DNA of 32,338 nt from Halomicronema sp. CCY15110. Its GTDB lineage: Bacteria; Cyanobacteriota; Cyanobacteriia; Phormidesmidales; Phormidesmidaceae. The notes beneath the pieces were generated by a model. That model searched no databases, was not told the origin of the DNA, and saw only the letters and a program-made list of their open reading frames with translations. Location of the stretch: NCBI RefSeq assembly GCF_016888165.1, contig NZ_JACSWC010000166.1, positions 1 to 32,338 on the forward strand, written 5' to 3'. The translations under genes were made by a program, and so were the position numbers. Shown here one piece after another: positions 7,504 through 15,606 of the stretch. How positions within the stretch are numbered: position 1 is the stretch's first letter; every line of letters starts with the position of its first letter.

Positions 7504-8854
7504 ACTGTTTCGCCGCAGTCGTCGGCAACTTACCGTCTGGTATACCGGCGTGATGGCAGTCGTGCTGGGGCTGAGCGGATTGGGCGTCTACGAAGCGATC
7601 GCCCATGCCCACCGAGTCACCGCTGACCGTGAACTAAAGTCAGTCGCTGAAACCGTTCACAATGCGCTGGAAAAGACCCTGACCACCAATGGTCAGATCA
7701 ACGGGGTTTCTCCGAACTTGCTGCCGAATCTATGCGTGGCCGGAGAGCCCTGTCGGGTGCCCTTCGAGCGATCGCGGGGACATCACCAGGGCACCCTCTA
7801 TCGAGGTAGCTATTACTTTCGAGTCTTATCCCCAGAGCAGGATCTCATCGCCACCGCAGGGGTTTATCCAGAAGGCCTGCCTGCCGCAAACCCAAATGAC
7901 TCCTGGCAAACGGTATGGGACGCCGCTGGCAACGAGTATCGACAAATCGCCCTGCCTCTGTATGACCCGAACCAGCAGGCTCAACTCGGCACACTGCTGG
8001 TGGGGCGCTCCTTCAGCGACTTTGCGACCTACCTGACCATGATTCGGTGGATTATTTTGCTCAGTCTGCCCATCACAATGGGGCTAATTGCGGCGGCGAG
8101 CTGGTGGTTAGCAGGATTGGCACTAAAGCCCGTGCAGGTGTCCTATCGCAAAATTCAACAGTTCACCGCCGATGCGGCCCACGAATTGCGGACGCCGCTA
8201 ACCGCTTTACAGGCCACTGCTGAGTCCGTTATGCGGTTACCTGAAATTTCCGATGCCAATGCCCGTGAGATGCTGCAGGTCACGACTCGGCAAAACCAGC
8301 GGCTGACGACCTTGGTGAGCGATTTACTGTTACTGTCTCGTCTCGATACCCAAAGCCCGGCGAAAAAGACACCCTGCTGCCTTCAGGATATCCTCAGCGA
8401 TATCGAAGAAGAACTCGCGGCTTTGGCCATCTCCAACGATGTCCACCTCATGCTTGACCAGCCCCAAGCACCCGCGATCGTGGTGCTGGGCACCGAAGAA
8501 CACCTCTATCGATTAATATTCAACCTTGTCAGCAATGCCCTTCAGCACACCCCCGCTGGTGGAAAAGTGAGCATCCGACTCCGGCAGACCGTTCGCAAGA
8601 CATTTCCCGAAGGCGAAAAGCATCAGGCGGTGGTGACGGTTGAAGATACTGGCATCGGTATCGCGCCCGCAGACCAAACCAAAATCTTCGATCGCTTCTA
8701 CCGAGTCGAAAAAGATCGCTCCCGTCAGAGCGGCGGCTCCGGGTTGGGACTGTCGATCGCCCTGGCGATCGCTCTGGCCCACGGCGGCGATATTCAGGTA
8801 CAGAGTCAGGTCGGACAGGGCAGCACGTTTATCGTTACACTTTCTGCCTCTTAG
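7472..8854 (+). CDS. Membrane histidine kinase of the metal-efflux locus (RppB/NrsS/CopS-like)
   Basis: The gene overlaps the regulator by 32 bp. An alternative ATG at 7442 would lengthen it by ten residues. Layout: a first membrane helix (about 23-43), a periplasmic sensor of about 140 residues, a second helix (about 190-215), a dimerisation domain with phospho-acceptor His237 in AAHELRTPLTAL, and an ATPase domain with N box (FNLVSNALQHTP), G1 (DTGIGIAP) and G2 (SGGSGLGLSIA). The sensor holds Cys88 and Cys94 (CVAGEPC) and His104-His105, plausible ligands for a metal ion. It should phosphorylate the preceding regulator when periplasmic metal rises. The ligand is not readable from sequence. 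Confidence 0.88.
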   Translation: MVWDTASTPNKLFRRSRRQLTVWYTGVMAVVLGLSGLGVYEAIAHAHRVTADRELKSVAETVHNALEKTLTTNGQINGVSPNLLPNLCVAGEPCRVPFERSRGHHQGTLYRGSYYFRVLSPEQDLIATAGVYPEGLPAANPNDSWQTVWDAAGNEYRQIALPLYDPNQQAQLGTLLVGRSFSDFATYLTMIRWIILLSLPITMGLIAAASWWLAGLALKPVQVSYRKIQQFTADAAHELRTPLTALQATAESVMRLPEISDANAREMLQVTTRQNQRLTTLVSDLLLLSRLDTQSPAKKTPCCLQDILSDIEEELAALAISNDVHLMLDQPQAPAIVVLGTEEHLYRLIFNLVSNALQHTPAGGKVSIRLRQTVRKTFPEGEKHQAVVTVEDTGIGIAPADQTKIFDRFYRVEKDRSRQSGGSGLGLSIALAIALAHGGDIQVQSQVGQGSTFIVTLSAS

Positions 8855-8871
8855 ACCTACCCCTGTGAAGG

Positions 8872-9072
8872 TTATAAAAATGCCTCAAAGTCTTGGAGCA
8901 AAAGGGCCAGCACAGCCACGTACAAAACCGTCTCGACTGAGCCCCAAACCCCGGTAAATAGTAAATTGGCGAGCCATGGCCAAGCGCAAGCAAACCCCAC
9001 GAAAAGACCTAGCGGCGAAAGGCAGAGTTCTAGAAATTCCAAAAGTACTAACCAACTGCGAAGAATGGCCAT
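8872..9072 (-). CDS. Small hydrophobic protein, 66 residues, unknown function
   Basis: This minus-strand frame begins MAILRSWLVLLEFLELCLSP and is almost wholly apolar, with two likely membrane helices (about 7-30 and 42-60). Its ATG at 9072 is preceded by AGGA at a spacing of nine bases, a good ribosome-binding site. It lies 79 bp downstream of, and on the same strand as, the PATAN/GTPase gene run, so it could be the last gene of that unit. I recognise no family, and a chance frame is possible. The rest of 8855-9151 holds nothing else I can support. Confidence 0.4.
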   Translation of the reverse strand: MAILRSWLVLLEFLELCLSPLGLFVGFACAWPWLANLLFTGVWGSVETVLYVAVLALLLQDFEAFL

Positions 9073-9151
9073 GATATGACGTCCTGTTGAGTGGTTGGGT
9101 TGGGTTATGGTCTCAGCCCAGAGAGAGGTTAGCGATCGCCCTGAGCAAGGG

Positions 9152-10066
9152 TTAGGCCTGATTTTTCAAAAATCCCATCAGGTTATTCAAAAAGGATTGA
9201 CTCACTGGCTCGCGGGTGGCATTCACGGTCTCGGGTGAGCTCGGAGGCAATTTTTTGGCCGGGGACGGAGTCGCCTCAGCCGCTGCTGCTTTGGGTGGTT
9301 GGCTGCTGATCAACGGCGGCTGCGGGGTGGATACTGGTTTCAGTATGGGGACTTCTTCCAGCAGACTCACCACAATTAACCGAAAAGCAATTTGCTGAAT
9401 TTGCCGGACCGAAAGCTGCAGGTGTTTAGCAATTTCTTTGAGAGACGTACGGCCGTCGGTAAATTCCCAAACTTGCCATTCCGCTTGCTTGAGCTTCAAG
9501 GTCGGTTTGCCATCAATCATGCTGATTAATGCCGCATTCGGGTCGGGCAACTTTTCTTCAAGCACCGTCCAGTTTTTGAGCGCTCGGAGGCCCGATAGCG
9601 TCACATCTAACGCTGGAGCGCTTAATCCCGTGGCTTCGGACAAGGGGGTCTTTTGCGAGCTATCGAAGTGAAACCAGCCATCTTCAAGGGCAAAGAGAGC
9701 ACATACCTGCTGCATCACCTGGATGTAAAATAGCATCCGCAGTTGGTCGGCCTCTAGAATACCTTGGGATTTGAAGCAGAGTCCGGCTGGGGTGGAGAGA
9801 TCGCAACTTTTTAGCAAGCGACCAGCAGCATGACTGCCCAGCCAGCCTCGCTTGTCGATCAGCGTGACCAGACCGCGACCATCGGAGCGGTTGGCCGCCG
9901 TGGTGATACGACCCTGCTGAAACCAGATGTAGTGCGATCGCGACGTGTGGTGGTCAGTGGGTTCTGGGAGCGGAGTAATTGTGAGTAAGCCAGTCTTATG
10001 GCCTTGTTCTAAAAACTGAAATATTTCAGCCAGTGAAAATTCTGCGAGGTGTCCGGTGATAGCCAT
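9152..10066 (-). CDS. PATAN/DUF4388-domain protein
   Basis: The 304-residue protein starts MAITGHLAEFSLAEIFQFLE, the typical opening of a PATAN (DUF4388) domain, here about residues 1-165 with the GLLTI and YIWFQQGRITTA strands. Residues about 180-240 look like a winged-helix unit (TSLKEIAKHLQLSVRQIQQIA). A Pro/Ala/Ser-rich linker (about 243-285) leads to an amphipathic end, SQSFLNNLMGFLKNQA. PATAN domains are known from cyanobacterial PatA and from PATAN-CheY regulators that bind type IV pilus motor proteins. This one has no receiver. As last clear gene after a GTPase and roadblock protein, it may be an effector of that switch. The short C-terminal helix could be a docking peptide. Confidence 0.75.
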   Translation of the reverse strand: MAITGHLAEFSLAEIFQFLEQGHKTGLLTITPLPEPTDHHTSRSHYIWFQQGRITTAANRSDGRGLVTLIDKRGWLGSHAAGRLLKSCDLSTPAGLCFKSQGILEADQLRMLFYIQVMQQVCALFALEDGWFHFDSSQKTPLSEATGLSAPALDVTLSGLRALKNWTVLEEKLPDPNAALISMIDGKPTLKLKQAEWQVWEFTDGRTSLKEIAKHLQLSVRQIQQIAFRLIVVSLLEEVPILKPVSTPQPPLISSQPPKAAAAEATPSPAKKLPPSSPETVNATREPVSQSFLNNLMGFLKNQA

Positions 10067-10135
10067 AGGTTTTGTTTACTCCAGCCGAGTGTTCAGATTG
10101 GTCAAAAGGAGCCAGGCGGTCGAGCCGAACCAGGA

Positions 10136-10717
10136 TTACGAGCAAGGCTGAGAAGCCTCATAAACCTGAGGGTGGGGCGCTGCCTGCAAGATCGTGAAGT
10201 AGTATTGCACCAAGGTCAGAATGGCTCTCGTCGTCGACTGTTGATCGGTCGGGTTAACGACGATGACAGGAGGTTGTTGTGAGCCCTTGACGTAGCCCAA
10301 GGCCAACAAAATGTCTTTCTGACTCCACGCCTTGTCTAAGTCCATATGGGTCAGACCTAAGATAACGGGCGCATCCGAGCGCTGCCGCATAAAGGCCAAC
10401 ATCCGGCGGCTATAGCGAAACTCGTGGGGCCGATGGGCCGCCACCAGCATGATGTAGGCATGGGCCTTGCGAATCAAAATATCCCACATAAAGTCAAAGC
10501 GCGCCTGACCAGGGGTGCCATAGAGATGTAGGGCGGTATCTGGGCCAAATTGGAGGCGACCAAAATCAAAGGCAACCGTGGTGCTGCTCTTGAGATCAGC
10601 GGTTTCGTCGGTCGCGCGGCGGTCTGTGTCAACCACTTCAATTTCGCTAATGGTGCGAATAAACGTTGATTTTCCAGCTCCTACTGGCCCGGTAACCACC
10701 AAGCGCATGATTTCCAT
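10136..10717 (-). CDS. Small GTPase of the MglA-like/bacterial Ras-like group
   Basis: The 193-residue protein has a P-loop GPVGAGKST (10-18), a switch-I region with Thr46-Thr47 before VAFDFG, a G3 motif GTPGQ (68-71) and a G4 motif THMD (123-126, where Ras has NKxD). Bacterial small GTPases that work with roadblock proteins usually show GTPGQ in place of DxxGQ. Such proteins act as nucleotide switches; MglA sets cell polarity for gliding and type IV pili. The start at 10717 could instead be the Met at 10708. The gene lies 86 bp after the roadblock gene and 69 bp before the PATAN gene, on the same strand. Guanine preference at G4 is inferred. Confidence 0.85.
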   Translation of the reverse strand: MEIMRLVVTGPVGAGKSTFIRTISEIEVVDTDRRATDETADLKSSTTVAFDFGRLQFGPDTALHLYGTPGQARFDFMWDILIRKAHAYIMLVAAHRPHEFRYSRRMLAFMRQRSDAPVILGLTHMDLDKAWSQKDILLALGYVKGSQQPPVIVVNPTDQQSTTRAILTLVQYYFTILQAAPHPQVYEASQPCS

Positions 10718-10803
10718 AAGTCTTCAAGAAGTAAAAAGGTGGGCGAGAGACGGTGCTTAATGCAGAGAAGGAAGGTGCAGCCCCCTTCCTCTGGCAACGT
10801 GAT

Positions 10804-11175
10804 CTACTGCAATAATGTCTTGAGTTCAGTGACTGCCCGCTTAATTTCCAGCAGCAGCAGTCCTTGTTTGGCGGCTTGGCTAGCGAGCACCAAAAAGACC
10901 GCATCTTCACTACAACTGGTCAGAATGCCATAGCCGGTATTGCCTTCTACGTAGATGCGATCGATGCTGCCTCGGGCCAGTTCGCCGCCGATGCGCTCAC
11001 CGAGTGACAACATGGCTGCCGACATGGCCGAAACCCGTTCTTCATCCATGCCGCCGGGCAAGGTTGCGGCTAGGGGTAAGCCGTCCGGTGTGACGAGGGC
11101 CGCCCCTTGCACATCATTGGTACTTGAGACAAAGTTCTGCAGGATAGCAGAGATTTTTTCCAAATTGATAGCCAT
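10804..11175 (-). CDS. Roadblock/LC7-domain protein (MglB-like)
   Basis: The 123-residue protein is a single roadblock/LC7 domain: an N-terminal helix (about 3-18), strands at GAALVTPDGLPLAATL, a central helix MSAAMLSLGERIGGEL, and strands IDRIYVEG and GYGILTSC before a last helix. In bacteria such homodimers bind small GTPases and often act as GTPase activators (MglB for MglA). The cognate GTPase is the next gene. AAGAGG lies nine bases before the ATG. No membrane or DNA-binding segment is present, so it should act in the cytoplasm. Confidence 0.88.
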   Translation of the reverse strand: MAINLEKISAILQNFVSSTNDVQGAALVTPDGLPLAATLPGGMDEERVSAMSAAMLSLGERIGGELARGSIDRIYVEGNTGYGILTSCSEDAVFLVLASQAAKQGLLLLEIKRAVTELKTLLQ

Positions 11176-11228
11176 AACTAAAACCTCTTAAAACGTGTAA
11201 AAAATGAGTGTGACGTGAGCAGCCGTCT

Positions 11229-11786
11229 CTAGGTACTAGCGGCGGCACCAGTGGCGATCATGCGCTTGAAGAGTTTTTCCGTCCAACCGGTTTCTTTAAG
11301 AACGGCGGCGGTTGAGATTTCTAGATAAGCTTGCTCAATAAAAGCCAAATCAATCATGCAAATGCGTGATAGGGCATCGTGCAGCTCGTCAGATTTGCCT
11401 TCGCTGCGGAGGCGCTGACCCACTTCATTGACGACTGTGGCCATGGCGGGCACCACATGTTGAGGGCCAATGCCCACGCGGACATGAATCAGACCAATGC
11501 GCCAACGGCGATCGGCATAGTCGGTGCCCCAGTCATCCATGCCAGTAAACATTTCATGAAACCACTCGACAAAGGTTTCGCGAAGACGATGGATGCGCCC
11601 TTCCGATTCATTTAGAATGGCGTTCATTTCTTCGTCGTTACCCATGTAGGTATAAAAGGCATCTGCCATGTCAGGGGCAATCTCCAGCCCCCAGTCAGCA
11701 CTGGCCTGAAGAATCGCCCGATCTTCTGGAGTGAAGTTCGTACGCCGGGCCATCCGGGTCATAAATTCGTGGGAGTCGAGTACCAT
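11229..11786 (-). CDS. Single-domain protoglobin (heme-binding globin sensor fold)
   Basis: From the ATG at 11786 (preceded by CAAGAGAC) the protein has 185 residues, close to archaeal protoglobin. The pattern REDRAILQ-type pre-helix, then ETFVEWFHEMFTGMDDW and RIGLIHVRVGI, is that of the protoglobin/globin-coupled-sensor fold. His101 in LIHVRVGI is the expected proximal heme ligand. No transmitter domain (kinase, GGDEF or MCP) is attached, so any signal must pass to a partner. The roadblock gene begins only 53 bp downstream. Likely ligands are O2, NO or CO (family knowledge). An upstream extension to 11861 is open but does not resemble the family. A phycobilisome-like or adaptor role without heme cannot be excluded. 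Confidence 0.75.
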   Translation of the reverse strand: MVLDSHEFMTRMARRTNFTPEDRAILQASADWGLEIAPDMADAFYTYMGNDEEMNAILNESEGRIHRLRETFVEWFHEMFTGMDDWGTDYADRRWRIGLIHVRVGIGPQHVVPAMATVVNEVGQRLRSEGKSDELHDALSRICMIDLAFIEQAYLEISTAAVLKETGWTEKLFKRMIATGAAAST

Positions 11787-12386
11787 TTGCTGTGTCTCTT
11801 GCGCATTGATGTACCTCTCTGTAATAACAAGCCAAAATCTCAGGCAGCATGGGATTAACACGTAGAGAAAAGATTGTGTAAACCCATGTGTGATTCCATT
11901 TACATTTCTTTTTGAATACGAGAGTAAGCCACAATCATGATGTCTTTATCTTAGTAATCAACTCTTTGATGTCGGAGGCGATCGCTGCATATTTTCAGGC
12001 ATTCACACTATTCTTGTTAAGTCGTCATCTAAGTTGATTGAATAACTTGTCTCGACGGCCCAACTTATGTTCTGCAATCTATATCCAGAGAGGCTTTGCT
12101 GGTAAAACAACATCCTCCTTGTTTAAGTTAAATGCTTAATAATGACTGCTTTTTTTGTTTGTCCACTTAGCTACAATCCGACAGAGTATGTATTCTTTCT
12201 CAATGCTTTTTTTGTGGGGAAATGTTGAGCCTTGTGCGAAATATGTTGTTAATGAGAAAAATCTAATTTTTAACGATGTACAAGCCGCATTGAGAATTAT
12301 TTTGTTTCGGTAAAATTACTCAAGATTGGGGTTTTAACGCCTCCAATGTCTAGATATTCATTTTTCGTAACCTTCATTTAGGCCTC
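11787..12386. other. AT-rich spacer of about 600 bp before the protoglobin run
   Basis: No frame here looks like a gene. Base composition shifts sharply to A+T compared with the GC-richer flanks, most clearly from about 11930 to 12380. It must contain the promoter of the protoglobin-roadblock-GTPase-PATAN run. It could also hold a small RNA, though I see no defined structure besides the repeats noted separately. Confidence 0.5.
11877..11904. promoter_or_regulatory. Possible operator: TGTAAA-N16-TTTACA
   Basis: TGTAAA (11877-11882) and TTTACA (11899-11904) form a perfect inverted repeat about 90 bp upstream of the protoglobin start, where a dimeric regulator could control the unit. It does not match the NtcA site (GTA-N8-TAC). 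In an AT-rich region such a pair may be chance. Confidence 0.2.
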
Positions 12387-12414
12387 AAAAAAACCCCGAT
12401 GAATGTCATCGGGG
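12387..12414 (-). terminator. Rho-independent terminator of the hemerythrin gene
   Basis: Read on the minus strand, CCCCGATG (12414-12407) pairs with CATCGGGG (12401-12394) across a 5-base loop and is followed by seven T. It lies about 45 bp after the hemerythrin stop, on the correct strand. This is the clearest intrinsic terminator in the window, and it separates hemerythrin from the protoglobin unit. Confidence 0.9.
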
Positions 12415-12460
12415 CTCGCCAGTCTCTGTAGAATGTGGTTTGAGGTGTCAAGAAAAATTA

Positions 12461-12883
12461 CTACGCTTGTGACGTGGACTTGGCATGGCTGATGCACTGA
12501 CCAATCTGGGTGTCGATCTTCATGATGTGGCCGACTAGCCAGTCGGCTAACTGTTGATGAGCTTGGCGGGCGATCGCTTCACTGGCCCCGCTTTCACGAT
12601 ACTCAACTTGGAGATTGCTGAAGATTTCTAAAAATCTCGCATGGGCTTGCTTATTGGTATCGGCAATGGGGCATTGATGCCTGGCGGCACAGCCTTCTTC
12701 ATTCTCAAAATGCCACTCTGCATAGTATTTAAGAAATGTCAGCAGTTTTTTGATCGCGCTGGTACCGTTACCACTCTCAATCGCATCGGATAAATCATTG
12801 AAGGCGTAGATAAGTTCTTTATGTTGGGTATCAATCATGGGGACGCCAACTTTCAATTTGTCACTCCATTCAAATTTCTGCAT
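12461..12883 (-). CDS. Bacteriohemerythrin with one substituted iron ligand
   Basis: The 140-residue single-domain protein matches the bacteriohemerythrin length and layout. Expected di-iron ligands are His21 (TQHKEL), His58 and Glu62 (WHFENEE), His81 (QAHARF), His119 and Asp124 (GHIMKID). The seventh ligand, normally His in the HxxxH pair, is Asn77 (codon AAT where CAT would give His). The segment just before is also odd: CAARHQC holds two Cys and His69. Such proteins reversibly bind O2 in the cytoplasm or sense it. Here the site may hold altered iron, bind NO rather than O2, or use His69. It is probably transcribed alone, given its own terminator. Confidence 0.9.
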   Translation of the reverse strand: MQKFEWSDKLKVGVPMIDTQHKELIYAFNDLSDAIESGNGTSAIKKLLTFLKYYAEWHFENEEGCAARHQCPIADTNKQAHARFLEIFSNLQVEYRESGASEAIARQAHQQLADWLVGHIMKIDTQIGQCISHAKSTSQA

Positions 12884-13151
12884 GGTGTATGTTTGACCTC
12901 AGTGAATGACCTCTCTTAAGTCTCCCCACTTGGATCAGCTCAAAGACCAAACCCCAGATCGAATCGCACAATTGGTTGCATTGCGAAACATCTTGTTGTG
13001 TCCCGGCTGATGATGTTGGTGGGCCAGGCTGAGTAGTGACTCATGTCGGTTGAAATTGAAATCGACAAAACTCGCCTGGGGCATTTTCCATGTTGGAGCA
13101 GGAATCCCCAGAACGAGTTTATCGGCAAGCTAGTGCAAGGCTAAATCGCAA

Positions 13152-15362
13152 CTAAACCAGAGTGCCGCCGTCGATTTTACGCACTGCCACGACAGCGGGG
13201 CGAGGAGCCGCGTTCACTTGCTGACTCGGCCAGTTGGAGCCTAAAGGCACGTCACGGTCTTGGGTGAACAGCTGACCATCGGTCGTTTTCATCGCGAATT
13301 TTCGGGTCTCATACGCACCATTTTTGCAGGTGCCATAGGTCTCGCCAGGATGCTGAGCCGCCAAGAACAAGGTGGACTGGTCTTGGCTAATAAATGGCCC
13401 ACACATCTCACATTCCATCGGGCCATAGGCAAACATCAAGGCTTCACCCGCATTGGGTCCCGACGTGGGAATATACCACACCGAGTTATTGCCAAAGAGT
13501 CCCCGCAGGTTCGACTGGCTGACCGGGTTGCCCTCCTCGTCAATCCGGCTGGCGACTTCGAGATTGTGCTTGCTGGTGGACATATCGGTCACCATCCACA
13601 AGTTGCCGCGGCCATCGATTTCTAAATTGTCGGGGTTGGAGAAGCCAAAGCCGCCTTCAGCAGGTTCACCGCCCAATGCCATCATTTCCCAGGTAAAGGT
13701 CATGGCGGCGGGGTCGGTACCGGTCTCTTGCAGCTTCATGATCCAGCCGTGCTCATAGGGCGTTTCACCATTCGGCCCTTGAAAGATGGCGTTGTCAGGG
13801 CCACCATCACCACCGGGGCCACCCGAAGTAAAGGCGATGAATAATGTGCCATCAGCCGCTACATCCGTATCTTCGGGGCGGGCAGTGCAGGTCGCCCCTG
13901 CCGCATTGGCGGCAAAGTGAGCATCAATTAAGATCGCTCCCTGCTTTTCCTCAGCGGAGCCTTCGTACAGATCGCCCAGGGTGCGGTACCGCTGCGCAAA
14001 AGCCTGCATCTCAGCATCGGACTCGACTTTGAACACGCCCCCCTCGGGACGCTTAGGTAGGGTAATCATGCCCCCGGCAACCTGGCTGGGCCGATCGGGA
14101 TTGACGGCGGTGCCCGCCTCAAGGGCAATCCACTGGCCGGTGCCATCAGCGTTGAACTTGGCCGCGTAGAGCATGCCGTCGGTCATGAGTTGGGAATTGG
14201 CTTTGCTGGTGGGATTGACCACGGTGCCAGCGCTGACGAATTTGTAGAGGTGACCGCCCCGGCGATCGCACCCCGAGTACACCGCCAGCTTTTGATTCGC
14301 CACGGCGCGCACCGCGACCGCTTCGTGGCGAAACCGACCCAGCCAAGTATGCTTGACCCCGTAGTCGTCAGCATTGGCGGGATCAACTTCGACCATCCAG
14401 CCGTACTTGTTGCCCGCGTAGCCAAAGACGCCCCCTAAACCATCAAAATCGTTCGCTGCAACAATAAAGGGCTTCTCTGAGGTGGGCAAAGAGGTGCCAT
14501 CCGCAAAAACAGGTTCAGGCACATAGTTTTGAAAATTTTCTTCGGCGCTGAGCACCGTGCCCCAAGGGGTGGTGCCGCCCGCACAGTTGTTGAAGGTGCC
14601 GACGATCCTATCGCCGAGATCGTCAATGTAACCCTGACCTGAGGCTTTATTAAAGACAGCCCCGGCCGGCCCAGTGCTGGATAAATAACGGCCATCCTCT
14701 AGACCAGAGAGTCCGGTGATGCGGCGATCGGCAGCGGAGAAGGTGCGCTCCCAAGCGCCAGCGGCATTGCGGCGCCCTGAGATAACGCCCATGCCGACAT
14801 CCACTAACGCTTCTTTACCCAGCTCACGGAGCTGCGCCTTGAGGATCGAGCTATTCGGTACTTCGTCAAAGTTGATGCCGGATTCGCCAGCGGCGGTGGC
14901 AGCGGCCTTAATTTCGTCTAAAGCCAGTGCCTGGCCGATGACTTCAGGATAGGTTTCCAGCCAGGTGCTACCACTAATGTATTCAAAGTTGATGGTCAAA
15001 TAACCTTCGTTCGGGGCGGTCTCCACTAGTGACAAGTAGTCGTTGTTGTAGCCAAAGCGAGAGTCGCCGATCGGATCGCCCCAGGCCCCAATCACGTCAT
15101 AGGTGTAGCCTGCGGGCAGCACCAAATCATCTTGAACTACGTACTGGCTGAATTTAGCCGCCTCTTCGGTGGGAGACATGCTCATGTAAGGCATGGGCAT
15201 CGGACCTTCGACGGGGGCAAAGGGTAGGATACTACTGGCCATGGCTGGGGCACCTAGCAAGGGCTCTACCAATGCTTGGCCAGTGCGGCTCCAGGGGCCT
15301 AAAGCAGTCGCCCCAGCGGTGGCTCCCATAAACATCAAAAATTGTCTGCGCTTAAGGCTCAT
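13152..15362 (-). CDS. phoX: PhoX-family (DUF839) alkaline phosphatase, Tat-exported
   Basis: The 736-residue protein starts with a twin-arginine signal, KRRQFLMFMGATAG, with a likely cleavage site near residues 40-43 (APAMA). The mature part has PhoX hallmarks: RFGYNNDYLSLVE (102-114), NFEYISGSTW, and NNCAGGTTPWGTVLSAEENF (258-277), whose Cys260 corresponds to the family's iron-bridging Cys. A second set, ECEMCGPFISQDQSTLFLAAQHPGE, lies near residue 665. PhoX enzymes use Fe and Ca to release phosphate from organic esters outside the cytoplasm, and the Tat route fits cofactor loading before export. I see no clear Pho-box triple repeat upstream, so control by phosphate is not shown here. Confidence 0.88.
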   Translation of the reverse strand: MSLKRRQFLMFMGATAGATALGPWSRTGQALVEPLLGAPAMASSILPFAPVEGPMPMPYMSMSPTEEAAKFSQYVVQDDLVLPAGYTYDVIGAWGDPIGDSRFGYNNDYLSLVETAPNEGYLTINFEYISGSTWLETYPEVIGQALALDEIKAAATAAGESGINFDEVPNSSILKAQLRELGKEALVDVGMGVISGRRNAAGAWERTFSAADRRITGLSGLEDGRYLSSTGPAGAVFNKASGQGYIDDLGDRIVGTFNNCAGGTTPWGTVLSAEENFQNYVPEPVFADGTSLPTSEKPFIVAANDFDGLGGVFGYAGNKYGWMVEVDPANADDYGVKHTWLGRFRHEAVAVRAVANQKLAVYSGCDRRGGHLYKFVSAGTVVNPTSKANSQLMTDGMLYAAKFNADGTGQWIALEAGTAVNPDRPSQVAGGMITLPKRPEGGVFKVESDAEMQAFAQRYRTLGDLYEGSAEEKQGAILIDAHFAANAAGATCTARPEDTDVAADGTLFIAFTSGGPGGDGGPDNAIFQGPNGETPYEHGWIMKLQETGTDPAAMTFTWEMMALGGEPAEGGFGFSNPDNLEIDGRGNLWMVTDMSTSKHNLEVASRIDEEGNPVSQSNLRGLFGNNSVWYIPTSGPNAGEALMFAYGPMECEMCGPFISQDQSTLFLAAQHPGETYGTCKNGAYETRKFAMKTTDGQLFTQDRDVPLGSNWPSQQVNAAPRPAVVAVRKIDGGTLV

Positions 15363-15606
15363 AATGACCTGTGTTCTCTGCTCAACAGTAGATGGGCTGG
15401 TGTCATCAGCCGCAGAGCGGGATCAGTCATTCGTCGCACTGACAAACAGGCCACTCGCGCCATGAATGGCGGAACGGCGATCGCTCCCTGACGCGCTAAC
15501 CCTGACAACACCTAGCTTTCCAGTGCTAAATCTTAGGGGGAGCAGATTAATGTCAGGTAATGCGAACGTTATGAGCAGACAAACTTTCCGGGGCAAAATC
15601 CGAGCA

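Noticed and set aside
11957-11970. ATCAA-CTCT-TTGAT, resembling an FNR box
   Set aside because: The half-sites are inverted relative to the FNR consensus (TTGAT-N4-ATCAA), and the region is AT-rich enough for chance.
15363-15606. Possible Pho box upstream of phoX
   Set aside because: I looked for repeated CTTAACCT-like octamers with A-rich spacers and found no convincing set.
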